Below are positions 43,022 through 55,351 of a stretch of 64,000 bases of DNA, one piece after another. The position numbers and the translations under genes are program-made. The DNA is taken from NCBI GenBank assembly GCA_949825025.1, contig OX463781.1, forward strand, positions 4,133,370 through 4,197,369, in the 5' to 3' direction. Source of the stretch: Siphlonurus alternatus. Its lineage: Eukaryota > Arthropoda > Insecta > Ephemeroptera > Siphlonuridae. The notes beneath the pieces are model-generated. The model saw only the letters and a program-made list of their open reading frames with translations. It had not been told where the DNA came from and did no database searches. Within the stretch, counting starts at the first letter, position 1, and each line of letters starts with the position of its first letter.

Positions 43022-43376
43022 TGTACACGGGAATTTCATGTTTACGTTTTGGGTAGCACGGAGATGCCCGAAGATCTTCGGAATGTAGGCAGGAAACTCT
43101 AAAATCCTATGCTGTGCGGGTTAACGTAACTCACAACATCTCTTTTTTAATAATAATTTTGCCATGGTCACCAAATATTTTTCTTCAACAGCATTGGTTT
43201 TTCTTGTCACCATTTATGAAAGAAAATTCTACGAAAAATGATGCGAATAGTCAGAAGAAATAAATTTCGAGACCAACTTTAGAACGTATCTGCTATGCCG
43301 CTGACAATGTTTTGCCTACAAAATCGTGACGTCGTATTATTTTGTAACGTATGGTGAAAGAGCCGTACGTACACTC
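43022..43376 (+). repeat. Family O repeat, copy 2
   Basis: GGGAATTTCATGTTTACGTT, CACGGAGATGCCCGAAG, GCTATGCCGCTGACAATG and GTATGGTGAAAG. Its edge is about 20 bp upstream (minus sense) of the dpr acceptor. Confidence 0.7.
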
Positions 43377-43997
43377 AAGCATAGATTAATTTTCAAACCG
43401 GCCACTTTTGTTACCAATACAGCACCATAGTGGATCCCTGGCAAGTCATGATACTGACTATAATATACGCATAATATGGACTAGCCTAACTATTATATAA
43501 CAAAGGTGTTGTTTTAGCCGCCAGCGCTACGCTGTCACATCTTTGACAACCTCACTGCAGTGTTCACAGTGTTATATTCCTAATGTGAAAGTGTTTGCAA
43601 GAGAACATACAGATTTTCTCATCGATAAGTTTAGTGTTAACATTTATGAATGAAAAGTTTTATTGTGTTGTCATGATATTGACGTTTCTGGAACCTCAAG
43701 AATTTATTATAGTGACTGAATAACAGAAAATTTAATTAAATTTCTAAAAAAAACGTTAGTAATTTTTTCAGATATATATTCTATTATTTGCAATACTATT
43801 CAAATCCCATTCAAAATAAAAATACATGAATTTGAAGATGAGACGCTGAAAATGTCAAAAACATAATACATCTGGAAATATTTGTGTGAGATATATATTA
43901 ATATATAACAATTAACTTTTAATTTTAACGTGGGGAAGATCATAATATGAATAAGGTGAAACTAAGATTTTATCCATTAAATGAAGTTTGTACCGGA
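43377..43997. other. dpr intron DNA, nothing recognised
   Basis: No exon or repeat family identified. Confidence 0.4.
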
Positions 43998-44255
43998 CCC
44001 CCGAGTTGAAATAAATTTCATATTTTCTTCGCTACTATAAGCTCTCCTCTCGTCTTTTCTCCTCTTATTTTGCACCATTTTAGAGGAAAAAAGAGGGGGA
44101 AAGACTAGATTACGTCCTTTTTCCTCTTTAAAAATATTGTCTTAATTCATTTCATCTTCACTTTGAGCGAAGAGGAAATAAGATGTGTTTTAGTTGGTAA
44201 AAAGATTAAATTTAGACGTGTAAGGATGAAGACGTAATTTTTCAACTAGGGACAG
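43998..44255 (+). mobile_element. Family A MITE, copy 7
   Basis: CCCGAGTTGAAATAAATTTC to GACGTAATTTTTCAACTAGG, uninterrupted and close to full length (258 bp). Confidence 0.85.
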
Positions 44256-44282
44256 CTTTCTAGCTTTAATATTTGCAGTAAT

Positions 44283-44519
44283 GAGGATTTAAGTTTTTCC
44301 CGTCGGGAAAATTTTCTTCCTAAGTCTTAGAAGATTTTTCTCTGTAACTATTAAGGCTATTGATTTGAAAACATCTCCTACCCCTCTTTATTAAAAGGTC
44401 AAGAAGGTTTTGAATCAAGAAGTTTCCTCTCAAAATTTGCAAAACAGCAATCTCAAGCTCTTTGACATAGTTTTACAGTATAAGATAAAACATCGCAAAA
44501 TCAGCTGACTTGAAACCTT
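44283..44519 (-). mobile_element. Family N repeat, copy 3
   Basis: Reverse of 24915-25165: CGGGAAAATTTTCTTCC, CTCTTTATTAAAAGGTC and AAAATCAGCTGACTTGAAAC. Confidence 0.55.
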
Positions 44520-44576
44520 TTTGTTGGTGAGATTAGCACTCAATCTAAATATCTTGGGCTGCATTCAATCATGTGC

Positions 44577-44985
44577 ATTTTTTTTTTACAAGGATACACC
44601 CTTATGAGCTTACAGCACGCGGCGATGTAATTGGTAGAGATAAGGTAAGAAAAAGATGGTGGCCACACTGGCCACGACCTGTTACACGTCCCAGCATTCG
44701 CTGAGGTGTGATTGAGGGAACCGTGGAAAACCTCAGTCAGGACGGACACCTCTACTTTTTATCAATGTCCAAAGCGATGTCCAAAGCCTGGGGAACCACA
44801 CACAAGTGCATCACTGCACTGGGTGGAAAGCGAGATGAATTACCTATCCCAGGGAGGGAGCAACGTAATTTTTACATGAAACGGTCACCCATCCAAGTAC
44901 TAACCACGCTCGACTTAGCTTGATTTAAGTGATCTAACGTGAACCGGTCAATGCACTGCGACACGCTCAACCTCAGTGATAAAAC
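44577..44985 (-). mobile_element. 5S rRNA-derived SINE, copy 2 (near full length)
   Basis: On the minus strand the 5S-like head is TTAGTACTTGGATGGGTGAC with GTCGAGCGTGG before it. Then the GTGGTTCCCCAGGCTTTGGA region, the core CTGACTGAGGTTTTCCACGG and CAGCGAATGCTGGGAC, and the tail GGTGTATCCTTGTAAAAAAA. Confidence 0.85.
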
Positions 44986-45289
44986 GTAAAATGTAGAATT
45001 TTTTTACACTTCTAAACTTAAGTTGATATGGCAATATTCCAAGAAAGTAAATGATTGAACGAACTTATTGACTCAGACGTAGACATTGATATAACGAGAG
45101 GCAGTATTGAATCATTCATGGCGACTTATAAGATTCTGTTTGTGTTTCCAGAAAACTTCGCAAGGTGGCGTGAATACTTTATCAACATTATTTCAAATTC
45201 TTTCTCCGTAATGTGGCTTTGGTGGATTTTCCTTCTTGAATAAATTATGTGCAACCAGTGCAATATTTGTTGTTATTAAATAGTAAGAA

Positions 45290-45615
45290 ACAAGCAACAC
45301 AAACGTACATTTGTTGTTAAATATTACCAAACAAACAAAACAAATGCGACTTTTGTTGTATATCAAACAAACAAAACAAACATATCAATTGTTGTCAAAA
45401 ATATTACCAAAAAACAAACAAACATTATTTTTTGTTAAATATTACCAAACAAACAAACAAAATGTGACGTGTGTTGCTTAATTTTATTGAACAAACAAAA
45501 CAAACATTATTTGTTTTTAAATATTACCAAGCAAACAAACTAGATGTGGCATTTGTTGATAAATATTACCAAACAAGCAAATCAAACATAACATTTGTTG
45601 TTAAGTATTATAAAC
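45290..45615. repeat. Imperfect tandem array, ~45-bp units
   Basis: About seven units of the form ACATTTGTTGTTAAATATTA then CCAAACAAACAAA, alternating with AACAAACAT/GTGAC variants. The TTGTT and AACAAA blocks in each unit are partly self-complementary. Confidence 0.75.
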
Positions 45616-45703
45616 CAAAAATGGGTTTTAACAGCATGAATCACGTAAATATTTTAAAATATAATTGAAATTCGTTCCAAGTAACTATAATATTATATCA
45701 AAC

Positions 45704-45732
45704 CAGGGTATGTATCCTGTACATACCCTGGT
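45704..45732. repeat. Short perfect palindrome
   Basis: CCAGGGTATGTA-TCCTG-TACATACCCTGG, 12-bp arms. Confidence 0.8.
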
Positions 45733-45849
45733 ATCAATCCATATACAAATACATCGAAACCACAAACACCACATACATTAAAACGAAAAAAATAAAATAA
45801 TTTGATTAAAAACATACTAAAATTTAAAAGTTGCTATTCCAACAAAATA

Positions 45850-47608
45850 CTTTCGTAATCTCTAGTAAACTATTTCCTTGTCTAATTTATTTCTACTATT
45901 TTGCACCATTTTAGAGGTAGAAAAGGAAAAAAGAAGAGATTACATATTCTTTCCTCTTATTGAGCATAAAATGTTAGAAATATTGAGGGGGATTCAAAAA
46001 GACTTATCCGCGAGACTTGGCCGGCGGATAACTTGTCCACATTCTAGTCTGGATAACCTAAATACTTGGCCGCGCGGACAAGTATAAGGCTGGACAAGGG
46101 TTTGGATACGTCGGTCTGGACAAAAGTCATTTGGCCAAGCCTGTTGGCTAAAGTCCCTCGGACAACTAACCGCGCGGCTATGTCTCGTGGACAAATCTCC
46201 CACCTGGATAAGGTTTTTAATTACGCCGCCATCTTGGATTACGTGTTAAATATGGAGGTAATTGGATCTACATATATGATGATTCATTGCTAATTTATTA
46301 AACAACTGTGTTCAAATTTGATTAAATATCAATTTGTGTAGTTTGCATAAGACATAGGAAAATTAGTTTTAAACATTTAGCGCTTATATTCAATGTTTAC
46401 CTCCCCCCGCTCCCCCTTTTCTACATCATCATGATCATCAGCAAGCCTCGCCCTCTTTGTTGGCACACATTTTGTTATGCTCATTTTTCAATAATTAGAC
46501 GATTAATACCTGATATTTTTGTCTATAATTGCTCAAGGCCAGCCCAAGAATACACTACTCTATGACATTTCATAAAGGTAAGTGAAATATCTAACGTTAA
46601 ATTGCTTAATTTGACGAGTTATGATAGCTCTATGATATAATACCATTCATCTGTAATTTTCTGATACTTCATCTGCGAATTTTTGATACTTTTATTACAT
46701 ATTTAAACACGAACAGTTATTAAAAATAAAGCTCTTTTTAAGTTAATAATTAGTCTGGAAGCATTTAATTAAGGAGTATGAACTCCTGTATGTTAAAAAT
46801 AAGTAAATGAGGCAAACAGAAAATGAACTAAAATCAAGGAGGTTGAAATCAAGCCCTCAAATGTCGTCAAAATAAGCAATTTTCTAATGGATATTTCACG
46901 TACCGTCATTAATTGTAATAGAGTATTATCATATGATAATAAAAACCCATTATTTAATCCAAATATTGGGTATAAGGTATAAATTTATTGAAAAAAAAAA
47001 AACGTGGGTTATTCAGCGAGGCTCGATGAATTTATTATTATGCCACCAGCGCCTCGCACAGAACGGGAAATTAGAGAAATATAACAAAAAATGTTAAAAG
47101 CGCCAAAAATTTTAAACCATGTCACCCCAATAATAATAAGATTGAAATGACATTAATTTGAAACACAATGTTTATGTAATATAATATAAAATCACGATAT
47201 ATGGCGGTCCAATTATCATCGTATTTAACACGTAATCCAAGATGGCGGCGTAATTAAAAACCTTATCCAGGTGGGAGATTTGTCCACGAGACTTAGCCGC
47301 GCGGTTAGTTGTCCGCGGGACTTTAGCCAACAGGCTTGGCCAAATGACTTTTGTCCAGACCGACGTATCCAAACCCTTGTCCAGCCTTATACTTGTCCGC
47401 GCGGCTAAGTATTTAGGCTATCCAGACTAGAACGTGGACAAGTTATCCGCCGGCCAAGTCTCGCGGATAAGTCTTTTTGAATCCCCCTCATTGTCTCCAT
47501 TTCATCCTCACACTTTGAGAAAAGAAGACATAATATGTGTTTTTGAGGTAAAAAGATTAGAGTTAGACTTGTAAAGGATAAGTTGAAGACGTATTTTTCA
47601 ACTAGGCA
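45850..47608 (+). mobile_element. Family A MITE, copy 8, split by family F
   Basis: Left part CTATTTTGCACCATTTTAGA...ATGTTAGAAATATT to 45984. Right part ATTGTCTCCATTTCATCC...GTATTTTTCAACTAGG from 47490. The insertion site is the same as in copies 1, 3 and 12. Confidence 0.8.
45985..47489. mobile_element. Family F, 1.5-kb element with ~280-bp terminal inverted repeats
   Basis: Ends GAGGGGGATTCAAAAAGACT and AGTCTTTTTGAATCCCCCTC, flanked by ATT on both sides (45982-45984 and 47490-47492). The arms are rich in GTCC(A/G)(A/C)/TTGTCC and CCGCGCGG motifs. The internal 940 bp (about 46270-47210) is AT-rich and shows no transposase. The 3-bp duplication and G-rich ATTC ends fit PIF/Harbinger. Confidence 0.85.
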
Positions 47609-48317
<709 letters not shown>

Positions 48318-48589
48318 AAAAACTTTTGTTTTAATAATTCAGGCAGTCGTCACAAAACATTCAAAATAAAGTACTTTCCATTAAATTCATGGAATCATTT
48401 GCTTTTCATTAAATTTAATGAATTTGATTATCAATTTCTTTGTATTATTCAAACAATTTTAATTTAAAAATCGTTTTCAACACTTTTACATTAGACGTAC
48501 TTTAATGTTTAATATTCAAATAAAATTCAGCGTTCTACCAGACACACAATATTGCCGGGAGAAATTGTAACCAACTCAAATCAAACTAA

Positions 48590-48853
48590 AGTTGAAATAA
48601 ATTTCATCTTTTCTTCGCTGTTCAGCTTTTTCCTAGTCTAATTCCTTCCTTTTTTTGCATCATTTTAGAGGAAAAAAAGAGGTAAAAAGAAGAAATTACG
48701 TATTTTTTCCTCTTCTTGAGCATAAAATGTTAGAAATATTGTCTTCATTTTATCCTAACTTTGAGCGAAGAGGAAATAAGATGTGTTTTAGAGGTAAAAA
48801 GATTAGGTTTAGACGTGTCAAGAATGAGTTGAAGATGAAATTTTTCGACTAAG
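48590..48853 (+). mobile_element. Family A MITE, copy 9
   Basis: AGTTGAAATAAATTTCATCT to GATGAAATTTTTCGACTAAG, uninterrupted. Confidence 0.8.
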
Positions 48854-49177
48854 GAATGCTAAACTTTATTTTTGCAAAGTTTACTTTAAAACTGTATTCA
48901 TATTACTCTGATATTCATTAAAAAAGCAAAAAATAGCAATTAGAGTTTTAGCAAATGTAGCCCCACAAACAAGTTGTAAAATATTGTTTGTCGATCTAAA
49001 CATTTTGCCATTACCTGCGCTGTGTATATTATATATATTTACCAAGCATGGATTTTTGTATAATATCCTCATTATTTTGGCCATAATAATGTACATCACC
49101 TTTATAATACTAGCTATAAAGATTAGTATTCCCCAGTAAAACACAGAACATCGGCTTATGGAGAACAAAATGAATAT

Positions 49178-49565
49178 TTTTTTGCAGGGATACACCCCTC
49201 TTAGCTTGGAGCTCGAGGCGGGGTAATGATTAAGGATAAGGTATTATAGGGAAAGGATGGTGACCACGGCCTGTTACGCATACCATTATTCGCTGAAGTG
49301 AGACTGGGGGAACCGTGGAAAACCTCAGCCAGGACGGACACCTCTACTTTTTATCAAAGGACCAAAGTGATGTCCAAAGCCTGGGGAACCACACACAAGT
49401 GCATCACTGAACTGGGTGAAAAGCGAGATGAATTTATCCCAGGAAGGGAGCAACGTGATTTTTACTTGAAACGGTCACCCATGCAAGTACTATAACCACG
49501 ATCGACGTAGCTTGACTTCGGTGATATAAGGAGAACCGGTCAATGTATGCGACACGTTCAACCAA
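49178..49565 (-). mobile_element. 5S rRNA-derived SINE, copy 3
   Basis: Same structure as 44577-44985: 5S-like head at 49480-49560, core GGCTGAGGTTTTCCACGG, and tail ending in TTTTTTTGC (poly-A on the minus strand). Confidence 0.8.
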
Positions 49566-49609
49566 ACAAATTTTTTAAAAAGATTAAACTGCATTTACTG
49601 GCAATGAAC

Positions 49610-51179
49610 TAGGGCTGTAAATTTTAACCGGTTGATTAACCGTCCGGTTAAAAACCCACGGTTAATCGTTTTCAAAAAATACTGTTACTCGAGGTTACGG
49701 TTAATTTAACCATTTAACTGAACTTCGATTAAAATTAAAAATTAACCGACAGTAAATTTTAATCTTTCTAGCCGTGTTATAATTTTAAACACTTTAAACC
49801 GCGATTATTTCTTTTAATTAATTTTTAAAAATTAAAAAAAAAAATAATAATTTACACTTGAACTGTGCATTTAGTAAATTAATAAATTTTCGCAGTTAGG
49901 TTAAAAAATAATTGCACTGATGGCACTGATTGCTAATAAAACACCTACAATTTGTTTTTAATAAGTTAATTCAGTCTGTTTGCAGAAAATAATTTATAAT
50001 AACTATATCGGCATGAATATATTTTTCTTGTACTTTTTAATTTAATAAATACTATAGGTGAACGTTTTTGCATACCGTATCAGGTTAGATTGTTAGAAAT
50101 TAACTTTTAAAAACTCTTTTATATCTTTATTTTCTATTATTATTTTATTGAACCTTAATGCATTTACTTTCTTCATCACATAATAGTTACAGAGATGGGA
50201 ATAAGGGAGTGAGCGTCTTGTCAGGCACTTGCGAAAAGAGGAGAAAAATACTAGAGATTGAAATCATACAAAATTTATAAGTAGCACAAAAAGACCAGCT
50301 CGCACTTACTACCTGCAGGTAGTTTGGCATAAAAATATATTTATATCTTTATTCATAGAATATTGCTAGACTTTAAATAACAAATGAATTCCATTGAGGA
50401 TTTATAAAGTATTTGACCATCCTCTCAAACATAAAAAAATTATTATCTATATACATTGTCATCATTTACTTACATTTTTGACAATGTAAGTTGAACTATT
50501 GTTCAACTTCCGTTTTAGGAAATCAACTTTAACAAACATATTTTATGAACTATAAGAAAGGAAAAAAGGAATTCGAGTGTAATTCACAAAAAAATATATA
50601 ATATGATAAATAAAGATCAGTTAAAAAATTAATTAAAATTTTCAATTCATCTCCCCCCCCCCCACGCTCAAAAATAGAATGCAATTGTGACACTGAAAAG
50701 TAACAATATTCAATAATGCATGTTAAATAAACAATATCAATATTAATAACGTTATTTAATGATATTTATGCTATACTTTATATTTTTATACTATACTTTA
50801 TAATAATTAAAAACCAGTACATGTTATTATAATGTATGATGTTGATAAAAGGAAAAAAGAATATTCTATATTCAGTTTTGTATGCAATAGTAATGGTTAA
50901 TGGTATTTGTATTAAATTTATATTATAATTTAACGTGATAATTGCCAAAAAATAACCGGTGGCGAAGAGTTAACCGTTTCGGTTAAATTAACCGATCAAA
51001 TAAATTCAAATAATTAACCGATCGAATAAAATTAACCGATATCGATTAGTCGTTTTTTTTAATCGATGAAAAATTTTCACAATTCTGGGCAGTTTTTAAT
51101 CGAACTTCGGTTTGATTAAAAACCGGTTAAAAGTTGACGGTCACCGGTTAAACATTTTTCTCGGTTATTTACAGCCCTA
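49610..51179. mobile_element. Non-autonomous hAT transposon, 1,570 bp
   Basis: Ends TAGGGCTGTAAAT and ATTTACAGCCCTA, flanked by an exact 8-bp duplication CAATGAAC (49602-49609 and 51180-51187). TAGGG-type ends and 8-bp duplications define hAT. Both subterminal regions are crowded with TTAACCG/CGGTTAA motifs, likely transposase-binding repeats. No transposase frame in the AT-rich interior. Confidence 0.92.
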
Positions 51180-51219
51180 CAATGAACGTGTACAAATTGG
51201 GTGATTACTACAAATTAAA

Positions 51220-51376
51220 AGGCCTGTTCGTAAACCCTGCTCGGTGTACTCTGAGCAAGTTTACGAACAAAAATCGTGACGTCATCTGCACTGCACTCCC
51301 TACCCCACCATCTGCACTGGTGTAAGAAAACGGTGCATGTAAAAGTGTACACGGAGCAGGGTTTACGAACAGGCCT
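51220..51376. mobile_element. ~157-bp hairpin MITE
   Basis: Ends AGGCCTGTTCGTAAACCCTG and CAGGGTTTACGAACAGGCCT. The left arm has an internal second copy GAGCAAGTTTACGAACA. Single copy in the window. Confidence 0.8.
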
Positions 51377-51907
51377 AATGTTTCATGTATTTTTGTTGAC
51401 ATGTTTTTTAAAGATGACTACATTTTTGAAATTTGAAATTTAAGTAACAAAAATATAAATATTTATTTGCATGGACAACAATATTCTTAGACAATCTTGG
51501 AATAATATTATTCTGATTTTAGATTTTAGTAAAGTTAAACCCCTGCAATACCAGACATATATATAAATATTACACTTGAATCCACTTAACAACAACTAAC
51601 GAAGATGGACGTATGCTTAGAAAATTATGTAGCTTACTTCCTATTATAGATATCAAGTGTTTGAGTGATATCTCTAGGTTCAAGTGAAATCGTTGTTATT
51701 AGAAAATTGAAGATTTTATAAAAAGTTAAAATACATTGCATGTATAATTAATGTATTTTTTGCAGGGACCAATTCCGCGAATGTTCTTCGCATCAGATCC
51801 TCGATACGGGATCCAAATTCTCTAACGTTTTTCGAGGATCTATAGCATTTTGTTATGACATGTCTTGTTTAAAGATGAATAAATATCTGTATTTGAATTT
51901 GAACACT
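51377..51907. other. dpr intron DNA with a possible retroelement tail
   Basis: 51765-51905 (GACCAATTCCGCGAATGTTC...AAAGATGAATAAATATCTGT) resembles the 3' end of a LINE, by its AATAAA followed by T/A-rich short repeats. Weak. Confidence 0.35.
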
Positions 51908-52174
51908 ATACCCTAGTTGAAAAATTACGTCTTCAACTCATCCTTTACACGTCTAAACCTAATATTTCTACCTCTAAAACACATCTTATTTCCTCTTCTC
52001 TCAAAGTCAGGATGAAATTAAGACAATATTTCTAACATTTTATTCTCAAGAAGAGGAAAAAAGACGTAATCTCGTATTTCCCCCTCTTTTTCCCTCTACA
52101 ATGGTGCAAAATAAGAGGACAAAAGATGAGAGGAGAGCTTAATAGCGAAGAAAGATGAAATTTATTTCAACTCA
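51908..52174 (-). mobile_element. Family A MITE, copy 10
   Basis: CCCTAGTTGAAAAATTACGT to TTTATTTCAACTC, uninterrupted. Confidence 0.85.
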
Positions 52175-52397
52175 AGTATAATATATTATGTTAAGCTGAT
52201 GAAAAAATGTAGTCGAAACATCCGTACACGTAATGGCTCGTAAGTTAGAGTGAAATATCGCGGTTCTCAACGTATTGATAGCGGGAGGTGCGACACCGTG
52301 AATAAAGAATTGCCGTAATCTGGAGACCACATCCATTGCAGGGGACCCGGGGGAGCCACTAGATGTCTCTGTTGTCTGCTTTTACCTTTTTCTCTCC

Positions 52398-52644
52398 CAA
52401 GCTGAAATAAATTTCACCTTTTATTCTCTATATATTAAGCTCTCCTCTCGTCTAATTTTCTTCTGTTTTGCACCATTTTAGAGATGAGAAAAAATGAGGT
52501 TGAGCATCATAAAATGTTAGAAATATTGTTTTCATTTCATCCTCACTTTGAGCGAAGAGGAAATAAGATGTGTTTTAGAGCTAAAACTATCAGGTTTAGA
52601 CGGGTAAAGGATAAATTGAAGACGAAATTTTTCAACTATAGGGC
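52398..52644 (+). mobile_element. Family A MITE, copy 11
   Basis: AGCTGAAATAAATTTCACCT to GACGAAATTTTTCAACTATA, with a short internal deletion. Confidence 0.8.
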
Positions 52645-52740
52645 CTCTCTATAGCTCTCTTTCTCCGTCTCTCTTTCTCCATATTATATATCTCTCCACC
52701 TCTCTATCAAGTTATTATTTATTTAGCAACAGTTACAGAA

Positions 52741-53200
52741 CCAAGATCTTGTGATTGTGATCTCACTTATTTTAACAGTTGTTTAACTGGTCATACTGAT
52801 ATTGATGTTATGCAAAATGTTCGTTTGGGAACTTACGACAGAAGGTTGGAGGGGGTCCCAAATCGCGAGCATCTGCATATAAGCTTTGGTTTAAATATCG
52901 TTCTGTGTCTTGTTGGAATGATGCCCCTGCCCACATCAAAACTTTCGTATCCCTTAGTATAGTTTTAATCCAATGTGTAAATCTTATTTGACGAGTTTGT
53001 TCAGTGAATGAATAATATGAGACTTCTTTTTGTGACAATTTGTTTTATAGATGTATGTTTAATTAATTAGTTCAAGGGTATTTTACCACTTTATGTGTAC
53101 TGGTGCATTGTAAGATATCCTTTTTTCACCGTTAGCTATTATGTTTGTTTTTTATTTATATTGTACTTTGTATTGGTGAAATAAATAAATAAACTAAATA
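52741..53200 (+). pseudogene. Decayed LINE 3' end
   Basis: Plus-strand fragments such as YRSVSCWNDAPAHIKTFVSL resemble the W-N-LP-xxIK-xxSL ending of LINE ORF2 proteins, with frame breaks. The tail TATTGGTGAAATAAATAAA at about 53172 is shared with 7631. The minus-strand frame over this stretch is a shadow. Confidence 0.5.
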
Positions 53201-53243
53201 TATAGTCAATAACACAACACATAAAATATAATAAAACAAATTA

Positions 53244-53462
53244 GGGGGCATTCACAAGTGCTTCGACTTCGATTTACGCCCCATTTTGAGTCCTAAAATT
53301 GTGCCTTAAATCTGGCCTTAAATCGTCTCGATATCAATTGCTACAACATTGGAATGATCGATTTAAGACCACATTTTTGAAGACTTGATTTTAGGCTCGA
53401 TTGTAAGACTTAAAATATATAGGACGCCCTGAATCAGGCCTTAAGCTTTTGTGAATCTGGTT
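53244..53462. mobile_element. Family D-like MITE, diverged
   Basis: TTA then GGGGGCATTCACAAGTGCTT at the left; AGCTTTTGTGAATCTGG at the right without the terminal C run. Inner TTAAATCGTC-type arms. Confidence 0.6.
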
Positions 53463-53599
53463 TCTATTATTAACTAATAAAAATGCAATGCGCACAAGAT
53501 TAACATTGAAAAACAAAAGAAATAATAATTTAGCACAGAGTGTTTATCACCTTAGACCAAAATTGACATAAATAATTTATAATAAATGAAGAATAGAAT

Positions 53600-53601
<2 letters not shown>

Positions 53602-53659
<58 letters not shown>
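53602..53659. repeat. (TC)n microsatellite
   Basis: 58 bases of perfect dinucleotide. Confidence 0.95.
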
Positions 53660-53662
<3 letters not shown>

Positions 53663-53856
53663 AATTTTAAAGTTAAACTCAACTATTTTACTAATTTTAT
53701 AATAGTTTTGTCATGTAACTATAAAAGTGACATTTTCAGAAAACGTAGGCACTGACTTATGAGTTAATTATAGTTTAAAACTACACGACTTTTAAACTTA
53801 AATTTTATATCTAAATAAACTTTGAACTTTACTAAATGTTATTCGTATCCAAAGTA

Positions 53857-53930
53857 TATACATAATATATATATATGTATATATATATGTATATATATAT
53901 ATTTATATATAATATATATATATATATAAG
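53857..53930. repeat. (TA)n-rich simple sequence
   Basis: Mixed ATAT/GTATAT units. Confidence 0.85.
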
Positions 53931-54233
53931 CTTTGTTCGTATATTTATATTTTACAATCTCTGCATGTATGTACGAACTATACAACAACAATATGCTGAT
54001 AACTGATAATATATATTAATGTAAAATACAGACAATGAAAATAACCACAACAAAACATTTCATTTGAATTTCCATGTCTTTTTTATGCATTTTTTCCCAA
54101 TTCGATGTTATTTCTTTTAAAAAATATATAAATATATAGGTGAATTAAAAAACATTGGGAGATGAATTTTATATTCATTACAAATGGTGAATTAAACATA
54201 CTTCGTACTGCATGGGTATTACTAGGATGGCAT

Positions 54234-54235
<2 letters not shown>

Positions 54236-54308
<73 letters not shown>
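54236..54308. repeat. (GA)n microsatellite
   Basis: 73 bases of perfect GA on the plus strand, opposite in strand to the other CT arrays. Confidence 0.95.
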
Positions 54309-54311
<3 letters not shown>

Positions 54312-54856
54312 TATATAGAAAACTGAAATGTAGCTTGACCTCTAACCGGTAAGCAGCCAATCTATATTCATTGAGCTGCCTTACGTAAGGCCAGTAAAAC
54401 AGTAAACAAACACAGCCAGCGCATGAAAAAATAACACTGAATTGATCCAGCATTACATGAACATAGAGAAATAACAAACAGTAGCCTTACAGCATCATTT
54501 ATATCATGTAGCTATACAAGTTTCCATAGCGTATGTATTAATTTGAGAACGCCGTGTATACAAATTACTGCGGTAAATTTTATGATGTTATTTTACTACA
54601 AAATTTATAGCATGGAGAGCTCCAAACGCAATGTTGGTTTAATTTTCTCTGTGCTAACAGTGGATAGTTACAATAATATATAACAATTATAATTTAATTT
54701 TAACCTAGTCCAAGACTAGTTGAAGACTTGATATGGCACTAGATTTTACAATTGAGTTAAAAAATATCGTACTTTTACCTTTGCCGTTATTGTGATGTTC
54801 CACTCTTTCTGTTTTTATTAACTTTAAATTATTAATTTACGGCCTTGCATGCCACT

Positions 54857-55272
54857 ACCATAGTTAAAAAAATACATCTTCAACTCATCCTTTACACGCC
54901 TAAACCTAATCTTTTTACCTCAAACACACATCCAATTTCTTCTTTGCTCAAAGTGAGGATGAAATGGAGACATGCAATGAGTGCATTTCACGAAACAGTT
55001 ACAGTATTATAGCCACGTTTAGCTTCACCGCCTTCACCACGTTTATCTATACCTGTTTCACGTGTTGAACGACCCTAGCTAAACGTAGTTAGAAACCTGG
55101 CTAACTGCTTCGTGAATCGCGCCCAATATTTATAATATTTTATGCTCAAGAAGAGGAAAGCAGACGTATAAATCTCGTTTTTTTTCTCTAAAATGGTACA
55201 TAATACGAGGACAAAAGACAAGAGGAGAAAGCTTAAGCGAGCGAATAAAAGATGAAATTTATTTCAACTCGG
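54857..55272 (-). mobile_element. Family A MITE, copy 12, with nested family E
   Basis: TCTTCAACTCATCCTTTACA to GATGAAATTTATTTCAACTC, split at AATATT by a family E element, as in copies 1 and 3. Its edge is about 80 bp from the dpr exon donor. Confidence 0.8.
54979..55134. mobile_element. Family E (PIF/Harbinger-like) MITE, copy 3
   Basis: Ends GAGTGCATTTCACGAAACAG and CTGCTTCGTGAATCGCGCCC, inner CTATACCTGTTTCACGTG. Confidence 0.75.
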
Positions 55273-55351
55273 GCTACACTAACTGCAATGCTATTTTTTA
55301 AAATTTCTCAATTCAAGTCTTAAAAAAGATTGACGCACAAAATTCACTCAC

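Noticed and set aside
42791..43102. Plus-strand frames of 103 and 65 residues
   Set aside because: Shadows of the dpr Ig1 central exon plus family O sequence.
45290..45615. CRISPR-like spacing of repeats
   Set aside because: Units are imperfect and contiguous with no unique spacers, and the genome is eukaryotic.
45878..46293. Frames rich in Arg/Thr at both ends of family F
   Set aside because: They mirror each other in the two terminal inverted repeats and have no protein-like composition.
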